46,990 nucleotides of DNA. Source: Bacillota bacterium (lineage in GTDB: Bacteria; Bacillota; Clostridia; Lachnospirales; Lachnospiraceae). A program made the position numbers and the translations under genes. The first letter of the stretch is position 1. The number at the start of each line of letters is the position of its first letter. This document shows positions 42,346 to 46,990 of the stretch, piece after piece. The notes beneath the pieces are model-generated. The model did not search any database, had not been told where the DNA came from, and saw only the letters and a list, made by a program, of their open reading frames with translations. The DNA lies in contig JAEYPA010000185.1 of assembly GCA_023411225.1 (NCBI GenBank), positions 1 through 46,990 of the forward strand. Reading direction: 5' to 3'.

Positions 42346-44871
42346 ATGGGTACATATGGTTATATTTCAATGATTGCCATGCTCTGTTATGGCTTTATGT
42401 TGTTAACTTTTTTGGCAGCAAAAAGGAATAAACTGGTAAATAGTTTTTTGATTGTGCTGGTTGGGCTGATTTTTTGGACAGGCGGCTCTGTTTTCATGCG
42501 TGCAGAATTACGTCCTTCATACAAATTCTGGTTTCAAGTGTCTCTTTTGGGTATTTTGTTACTTCCGTATGCCTACTATCGCTTTACCCTGGCATTTGGT
42601 GGAGTTCATGACCGGGGTGTAGGAAAAATCTATTTGGTTATTATGCTGTTATGTTTCCTTATAAATATTCCTAGCGGTATTTTACTGAAAAGCCCTGTAG
42701 TGGTGGAAAAGGATGGAATCAGATCCTTTGTATATGATGTGAATTTAAATATAGGTGTTTTCTTTTTGTTAGCTGCTGTATTGTTATTTCATATGTTTCG
42801 GATATTGTTCAATATATGCAGAAAAAATGCGTACATGAAGAAGCAATACCAGCCGATCATAGCCGGGATTATTACATTATTTGTAGGTAATATGCTGATT
42901 GCGGTGCCGATATTTACCGGATTCCCTATTGATCTTTTAAGCGGCCTCCTTAATGTGTTTTTATTGTTATACGCGCTGGTAAGAAGAAGACTGTTTCGTT
43001 TGCAGATGCTTGCATCTTCCGGACTGTGTAAGGCGGTCGGCCTTATGTTCTCTGTGCTTTTGTTTTTTAGCCTGCATCCGTATCTTCAAGAGGTCCTGAA
43101 GCAGTATGTTCCGGTAACAGCAAAATACTATTCTTTGTTCTATGCGGTATTGTTTTTGTTGGTATATACAGCATTTACATTTTTATGGAGACTGCTTGTA
43201 AATAATGTGTTTGTAAAAGAAGAACTTCATCAGGCTGAGAAACTAAAAGAATTTAGTCTGGCTGTTTCAAAAACGCTGGATTTGCAGAAAATTATGAGCA
43301 AGACGATTGGCATCATTAAAGAAGCTATGGATGTGGACAGTATTACTATTTGTATGCAGGAACGATCAGAAGGTCCGTATCGAGGGCTTTATAGTGATAA
43401 GCCGTTGAATGATCTGTCGATCTTTCTGGAAGAACAAAATCCAATGATTCAGTGGTTGATTCAGAATGACGAGCCACTGATCTATCGGGATTTTAAATAT
43501 ACGGTAGAATATAAATCTATGTGGGAAAGCGAAAAATATCAACTTGAGAAAATGGGATTGAAATGCTGTGTTGCTCTGAAGGATGATCATTGTCTGTTCG
43601 GAGTTGTTCTCATCGCATCTAAAAATTCCAGAAAAACTCTACTGTATAATGATGTTCAGATGCTGTCATCCATATCCTCTGTGGCATCTATCGCTATCAA
43701 AAATGCCAAATTATATGAGAGGGCGTATATGGAGGCAAGAACAGATGAAATGACAGGTTTGCTGAACCGAAAATATTTTTATGAAGTCCTAGGTAAAGAA
43801 TTCGAAAAGAATAAAGAAGGTTCTCTTGCTTTGGCTATCATCAATGTAGATGATTTTAAATTGTATAATCAGCTATATGGACAGAAAGAAGGAGACCGTT
43901 GTCTTGTGCGGATTGCGGATATTATCCGAAGAAGTGTAGGTGACAGTGGATATACCGCACGTTATAGTGGAAAAGAATTTGCGGTACTACTTCCGAAATA
44001 TGATATTTTTTCAGCTAGAAATCTGATTGAATCTATCGCAAGACAGATTTATGAGATGAATAACCGATACGCAGAAGTTAAATTGAAATCGGTAACGGTC
44101 AGTGCCGGAATAAGTGCGTCACCTTATGCTGCCAGAAATGTAAAGGAGCTTGTGGAAACAGTAGATTTGTCGGTATATCATGTAAAGCGTAGTGGGAAAA
44201 ACGGAGTTCAGGTGTTTGATACCAAGTTCCAGCATATAGGTGGAAACCAGGATAAAACGGATCACGTACATATTTACCAGGAATACGAATCCACAATATA
44301 TGCACTTACAGCGGCAATTGATGCAAAAGATCATTATACATTCAGTCATTCCAATAATGTAGCATATTATGCAACAGAGTTGGCATCTTATATCGGATTG
44401 AACCCAGAAGTAATAGAGATTATTCGTCAGGCAGGACTTCTTCACGATGTGGGGAAAATCGGTATACCGGAAGCAATTTTGAATAAGCCGGGACGTTTAA
44501 CGGAAAAGGAATATGAAGTGATTAAGGGACATGTGGAGGGTTCTATTGATATTATTCGTCATTTGCCATCTTTGGATTATGTAATTCCTGCGGTCATTGG
44601 TCACCATGAGAGATATGACGGTAAAGGATATCCTCGCAGAATTGCAGGAGAAGATATTCCTTACACTGCACGTATCTTATGTATTGCAGATGCTTTTGAT
44701 GCAATGACATCCAACCGATGCTACAAAAAAGCATATTCGCTTGAGGTTGCTATACAAATTCTTCTGGATGGTGCCGGGACTCAGTTTGACCCGGAACTGG
44801 TTCCGGCATTTGTGGAATGCCTGCAAAGCGGAAGAATGAAATTGGTAGATAGTGAATTTAGCCCATCATAG
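42346..44871 (+). CDS. Membrane GAF-GGDEF-HD-GYP protein (probable c-di-GMP phosphodiesterase)
   Basis: The protein has 841 residues. It starts with eight membrane helices (residues 1-285), resembling the histidine-kinase N-terminal 7TM sensor, then a GAF domain (about 300-455; DSITICMQERSEGPYRGLYS). A GGDEF domain has its active-site loop degenerate, YSGKEF near 540 instead of GGDEF. The HD-GYP domain follows: HSNNVAYYATELASYI, LLHDVGKIGIP near 700 (HD pair), HHERYDGKGYPRRIAGEDIP near 753 (the GYP motif). The HD-GYP metal site is complete, so hydrolysis of c-di-GMP is likely, while cyclase activity is probably lost. It lies nine bases after the GH3 gene, so a GH3-derived molecule might be its signal, which is inference. 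A terminator follows. Confidence 0.93.
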   Translation: MGTYGYISMIAMLCYGFMLLTFLAAKRNKLVNSFLIVLVGLIFWTGGSVFMRAELRPSYKFWFQVSLLGILLLPYAYYRFTLAFGGVHDRGVGKIYLVIMLLCFLINIPSGILLKSPVVVEKDGIRSFVYDVNLNIGVFFLLAAVLLFHMFRILFNICRKNAYMKKQYQPIIAGIITLFVGNMLIAVPIFTGFPIDLLSGLLNVFLLLYALVRRRLFRLQMLASSGLCKAVGLMFSVLLFFSLHPYLQEVLKQYVPVTAKYYSLFYAVLFLLVYTAFTFLWRLLVNNVFVKEELHQAEKLKEFSLAVSKTLDLQKIMSKTIGIIKEAMDVDSITICMQERSEGPYRGLYSDKPLNDLSIFLEEQNPMIQWLIQNDEPLIYRDFKYTVEYKSMWESEKYQLEKMGLKCCVALKDDHCLFGVVLIASKNSRKTLLYNDVQMLSSISSVASIAIKNAKLYERAYMEARTDEMTGLLNRKYFYEVLGKEFEKNKEGSLALAIINVDDFKLYNQLYGQKEGDRCLVRIADIIRRSVGDSGYTARYSGKEFAVLLPKYDIFSARNLIESIARQIYEMNNRYAEVKLKSVTVSAGISASPYAARNVKELVETVDLSVYHVKRSGKNGVQVFDTKFQHIGGNQDKTDHVHIYQEYESTIYALTAAIDAKDHYTFSHSNNVAYYATELASYIGLNPEVIEIIRQAGLLHDVGKIGIPEAILNKPGRLTEKEYEVIKGHVEGSIDIIRHLPSLDYVIPAVIGHHERYDGKGYPRRIAGEDIPYTARILCIADAFDAMTSNRCYKKAYSLEVAIQILLDGAGTQFDPELVPAFVECLQSGRMKLVDSEFSPS

Positions 44872-44906
44872 ATAGAAGAAGCAGTCCATTTGCAAAAGAT
44901 TTTTAT

Positions 44907-44941
44907 ATAGCAGGTAGTCTATAGGATTACCTGCTATTTTT
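44907..44941 (+). terminator. Intrinsic terminator after the GGDEF-HD-GYP gene
   Basis: ATAGCAGGTA pairs with TACCTGCTAT, followed by five T residues. Confidence 0.9.
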
Positions 44942-45255
44942 GAGAGCTTACGGGTCAAAATTAGTTTTTTATGAAATTTAGGACTTGAAGGTACTTTTTA
45001 TAAAATCCTAAATTCGCATTTTTTTGTTACTTCAATTGTTCACTAAAGTTACAATCATTACCTATTGATTAAAAGGAACAAAGAAAACCTGGTTTATAAA
45101 CAAATGATTATGAACTGACTATTTGCATATACATAGACAATATTCGCGCTTATTAGTGCAAAAAGACACTTATAATTACAAATAAAAGCGCATAAATTGA
45201 CACAATACGACAAAAGTGATAATATATATATGACAAATAAATAATAATAAATGTG
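44942..45255 (+). other. Gene-free region before the riboswitch
   Basis: About 310 bases without a gene. At 44975-45014 an AATTTAGGA / TCCTAAATT stem with a 22-base loop is followed closely by seven T residues and may be a second terminator. A promoter for the riboswitch transcript lies at its right end (listed separately). The rest is AT-rich. Confidence 0.45.
45197..45225 (+). promoter_or_regulatory. Probable promoter of the riboswitch transcript
   Basis: TTGACA at 45197-45202 is followed, 17 bases later, by TAATAT at 45220-45225. Transcription would start about 25 bases before the aptamer. Confidence 0.65.
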
Positions 45256-45349
45256 AATTCTTTTCACGATAATGGCAAACTATTTGAAAAAATAGGACGC
45301 AAAACTAGAGGGCCTTTAACATGGTAGCCAGTTGCCGAAGGGGAGAATT
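45256..45349 (+). ncRNA. c-di-GMP-I (GEMM) riboswitch
   Basis: The aptamer matches the GEMM-I consensus throughout. It has GGCAAAC (45274-45280), the GAAA tetraloop closed by TATTT/AAATA, GGACGCAAAAC (from 45295), GGGCCTTTAAC, and ATGGTAGCCAGTTGCCGAA. The closing helix P1 is AATTCTTTTC (45256-45265) with GGGGAGAATT (45340-45349), including three G-U pairs, and eight T residues follow, suggesting a transcription-control platform. c-di-GMP-I riboswitches in Clostridia often govern surface proteins, pili or motility genes. The next gene (45816) is an LPXTG surface protein, 467 bases downstream, and no other gene lies between. Confidence 0.92.
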
Positions 45350-45529
45350 TTTTTATGTATAGAGGACGCAAATGAATTTCCATACAAAAGGCCAATGTAA
45401 TTACTTTGATAATAATAACAGAACCTTAGGATTTTGTTATTTATTATACTTGTTTCATTGTACCTTGACAATTAAACAGATGTTAGCAGAAAAGTGCAAA
45501 ATACTGGTTTATGTCAATTAGTGATAACT

Positions 45530-45735
45530 AGGTTAACCCCGTTTCCCGAAAAAAAACGAGGCTGAAAATGAGAGCCTTTCCTCAGATAGAAAGGTAGGTT
45601 AACCCCGTTTTCCTTATGGATTATATGAGTAAGTTGTACATATCGCACTATTAAAAAACGAGGCTGAAAACAGGAGCCTGACCCTACAACGCCAGGTAGG
45701 TTAACCACGTTTTCCTCAAAAAGCGAGGCTGAAAA
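45530..45735 (+). repeat. Three hairpin-forming leader repeats upstream of the LPXTG gene
   Basis: Each unit has AGGTTAACC (45530, 45596, 45698), then (C/A)CGTTT, a variable loop, AACGAGG or AGCGAGG, and AGGCTGAAAA (45559, 45661, 45726). CCCCGTTT can pair with AAACGAGG apart from one mismatch. In units 1 and 2, AGGCT also pairs with an AGCCT after a 9-base loop. Unit starts are 66 and 102 bases apart; the length difference is in the apical loop. The stretch lies in the presumed 5' untranslated region between the c-di-GMP aptamer and the gene. I do not recognise the family. It may be a dispersed REP-like repeat or an RNA element. Confidence 0.7.
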
Positions 45736-45815
45736 TAGGAGGCTTACCCCAGAAATGTGAGCAAACTAAACAAATTAATGTTTAGACTACCGAAATTAGC
45801 TAAGGAGAAATTATT

Positions 45816-46808
45816 ATGAGAAAAATGAAAAAGGTTATGCGTTTCAGCATAAGTGTTATTTTAGTGTTATCACTAATATTAGGTAATGCTATGGGTGTTT
45901 CTGCAAATGATGGGAAGAGTAAAAAGTCTCAGCCAACTGAGAAAAAACCTATTAGAGTTATGGTATTAGTAGACGATCCTGAAATGTTTTATTATCCTGC
46001 TGAAGGGGCAGAGATTAAGGATCTAAAGTTGGTTACTACAGGAAGTGCTGCCGGAGAAAAGAGTTATAAAGGGACAACTAATAAATTTGGATATGTAGAT
46101 TTTCAAATTGATAAGAGTATTAATAAGATGAATAATGTTACATTAAGCTATGGTAACGACACTTATAAATTTCAGAAAATCTATGCCATGGATGCAGTTG
46201 GTTTCTATTACCCAACAACAAAAATTGAGGGTAATAGAACATATTATTTATTTGTTGGGCCTAAAAAGACAGAGCGACCTACAGAGACAGAACAACCAGT
46301 AGAGAGCGAACTACCAGTAGAGAGCGAACGACCTACAGAGACAGAACAACCAGTAGAGAGCGAACGACCTATAGAGAGCGAAGCCCCAGTAGAGAGTGAA
46401 CAACCTATAGAGAGTGAAAAGCCAGTAGAGAGCGAACGACCTGTAGAGAGTGAAAAGCCAGCAGAGACAAAAAGCCCTGTAGAGAGTGAAAAGCCAGCAG
46501 AGACAAAAGGCCCTGCAAAACAGAAAACTGATGATACGGTGAAACCTGTAATTAATATTAATGATAACAATACACCAGCTGGACCAACAGTAGGAGAAGG
46601 AAATGTATTTAATATTGAGGACAACAATACACCGGCTACAGGTGACGGTAAAATGGTTGACGTTAAGATTGATAAAACGCCAGCTTCATCTGCAGATACA
46701 TTACCAGAAACAGGAACTACTTCTCCAGTAAGCTTCTACTTATTAGGTTTTGCAATGCTAACATGTGGTTTAATTACAATTTTTAAAATGAAAACAAAAC
46801 ATGCTTAA
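45816..46808 (+). CDS. LPXTG-anchored surface protein with Pro/Glu/Ser hexapeptide stalk
   Basis: The 330-residue protein has a signal peptide (FSISVILVLSLILGNAMGVSAND) and an N-terminal domain of about 115 residues that looks like an Ig/Cna-B-like ligand module (IRVMVLVDDPEMFYYPAEGA). It then has a repeat stalk of PVESER/PVESEK/PTETEQ hexapeptides from about residue 151 to 233, a spacer with NDNNTPAG and EDNNTPATG, the sortase motif LPETG near 299, a membrane helix (SFYLLGFAMLTCGLITIF) and a basic tail KMKTKHA. Sortase A would anchor it to peptidoglycan. The start has AAGGAG upstream. Likely under c-di-GMP control through the riboswitch. Probable adhesin; ligand unknown. Confidence 0.88.
   Translation: MRKMKKVMRFSISVILVLSLILGNAMGVSANDGKSKKSQPTEKKPIRVMVLVDDPEMFYYPAEGAEIKDLKLVTTGSAAGEKSYKGTTNKFGYVDFQIDKSINKMNNVTLSYGNDTYKFQKIYAMDAVGFYYPTTKIEGNRTYYLFVGPKKTERPTETEQPVESELPVESERPTETEQPVESERPIESEAPVESEQPIESEKPVESERPVESEKPAETKSPVESEKPAETKGPAKQKTDDTVKPVININDNNTPAGPTVGEGNVFNIEDNNTPATGDGKMVDVKIDKTPASSADTLPETGTTSPVSFYLLGFAMLTCGLITIFKMKTKHA
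46266..46513 (+). repeat. 18-bp tandem repeats encoding the surface-protein stalk
   Basis: About fourteen units of an 18-bp pattern (CCAGTAGAGAGCGAACGA-like) encode the hexapeptide PVESER and variants. Units differ by single bases, and PVESEKPAETK is a repeated pair. Such arrays change length by recombination or slippage and alter the distance of the head domain from the wall. Confidence 0.85.
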
Positions 46809-46827
46809 TTGTTTAGGTACAACATAT

Positions 46828-46863
46828 AAAAAGACCGTTCTCCAATGTGGGAACGGTCTTTTT
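46828..46863 (+). terminator. Intrinsic terminator after the LPXTG gene
   Basis: AAAAAGACCGTTC pairs perfectly with GAACGGTCTTTTT. It ends only four bases before the group II intron start. Confidence 0.95.
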
Positions 46864-46866
46864 GTT

Positions 46867-46990
46867 GTGCGCCCGGCGGGCGCACGTTCTTATGGAGTGA
46901 AAGTCTCCTAATCCGCCCGGTGATGGGAAGGATTTAGCCAATGGCAAGGGTGTTGTCGGTGACGACAAATCTGAAGGAAGCCGGATGGCA
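46867..46990 (+). mobile_element. 5' end of a group II intron (bacterial class C-like), cut by the window edge
   Basis: The sequence starts GTGCGCCCGGC and continues with elements of domain I: GGAGTGAAAGTCTCC, TTTAGCC..AATGGCAAGGGTGT and GACAAATCTGAAGGAAGCCGGA. These are the conserved positions of class C introns such as that of Oceanobacillus iheyensis. Class C introns insert behind transcription terminators, and this one starts four bases behind the LPXTG terminator. The reverse-transcriptase frame and the 3' end would lie outside the window. Activity cannot be judged. Confidence 0.88.

Noticed and set aside
45514..45708. Minus-strand 64-residue frame with repeated GNGVNL and FQPRF segments
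   Set aside because: It is the antisense reading of the hairpin repeats; the peptide repetition follows from the DNA repeats, and the frame has no ribosome binding site.
45530..45735. The three leader repeats as a CRISPR array
   Set aside because: Only three units, unequal spacing (66 and 102 bases), long shared sequence on both sides of variable loops, and no cas genes in the window.
46266..46513. 18-bp repeats as CRISPR or satellite DNA
   Set aside because: They are in frame and encode the Pro/Glu/Ser hexapeptide stalk of the surface protein, with no spacers.
46244..46627. Minus-strand 127-residue Ser/Gly/Leu repeat frame
   Set aside because: It mirrors the stalk repeats of the LPXTG gene and has no start signal of its own.

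Overview
The window reads as chromosomal DNA of a low-GC, Gram-positive anaerobe of the class Clostridia, most likely a member of the Lachnospiraceae. This is inferred from strong AGGAGG-type ribosome binding sites, AT-rich intergenic DNA, the FtsEX / M23-hydrolase / CtpA division cluster, a CarD-type regulator, an LPXTG surface protein and Lachnospiraceae-type accessory genes. No database search was possible, so family calls rest on motifs and overall protein shape.

Layout. Bases 1-25.7 kb are mostly housekeeping: the end of a GGDEF protein, carD-like, dus, MATE efflux, an iron alcohol dehydrogenase, an SDR, a divergent LCP-like/TagA-like/YitT cluster, a UgpC/MsmX-type ABC ATPase, a PucR/CdaR-type regulator with ftsE-ftsX-M23 hydrolase-ctpA, a 1-phosphofructokinase, uvrB-uvrA behind a LexA-like box, an HD nucleotidase, a GntR-ABC operon with a perfect palindromic operator, and guaA.

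From 25.7 to 30.8 kb lies a decaying secreted-protein/ABC-exporter cassette. The small secreted protein has an in-frame stop in its signal peptide, one permease is split by a frameshift and the last permease looks truncated. From 30.8 to 36.9 kb are remnants of integrative mobile elements: an Xis-like protein, an integrase N-terminus fused to a relaxase-like tail, a 135-bp repeat that is also the left end of an IS4-like element, an IS4 transposase with a nonsense codon, a 21-codon relaxase stub and a CD1845-like ICE protein. Between them sit small redox and hydrolase genes, one of them broken.

From 36.9 to 39.8 kb is an apparently intact, higher-GC antibiotic-resistance operon: an ABC-F protein and a Vat-like streptogramin acetyltransferase. 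It is preceded by a consensus promoter, a 39-codon leader peptide and two tandem intrinsic terminators, the architecture of transcription attenuation.

From 40.1 to 44.9 kb an operon encodes an ICMT/PEMT-like membrane methyltransferase, a GH3-family acyl-adenylating enzyme and an 841-residue membrane GAF/GGDEF/HD-GYP protein with a degenerate GGDEF site. It is followed by a clear c-di-GMP-I (GEMM) riboswitch, three hairpin-forming repeats and an LPXTG protein with a hexapeptide-repeat stalk. With the GGDEF tail at base 1, this gives c-di-GMP synthesis, breakdown and sensing in one window. The window ends inside the 5' part of a group II intron placed directly behind a terminator.

The best candidates for new biology are the methyltransferase-GH3-HD-GYP operon, the riboswitch plus tandem-hairpin leader of the surface protein, and the attenuated ABC-F/Vat operon.
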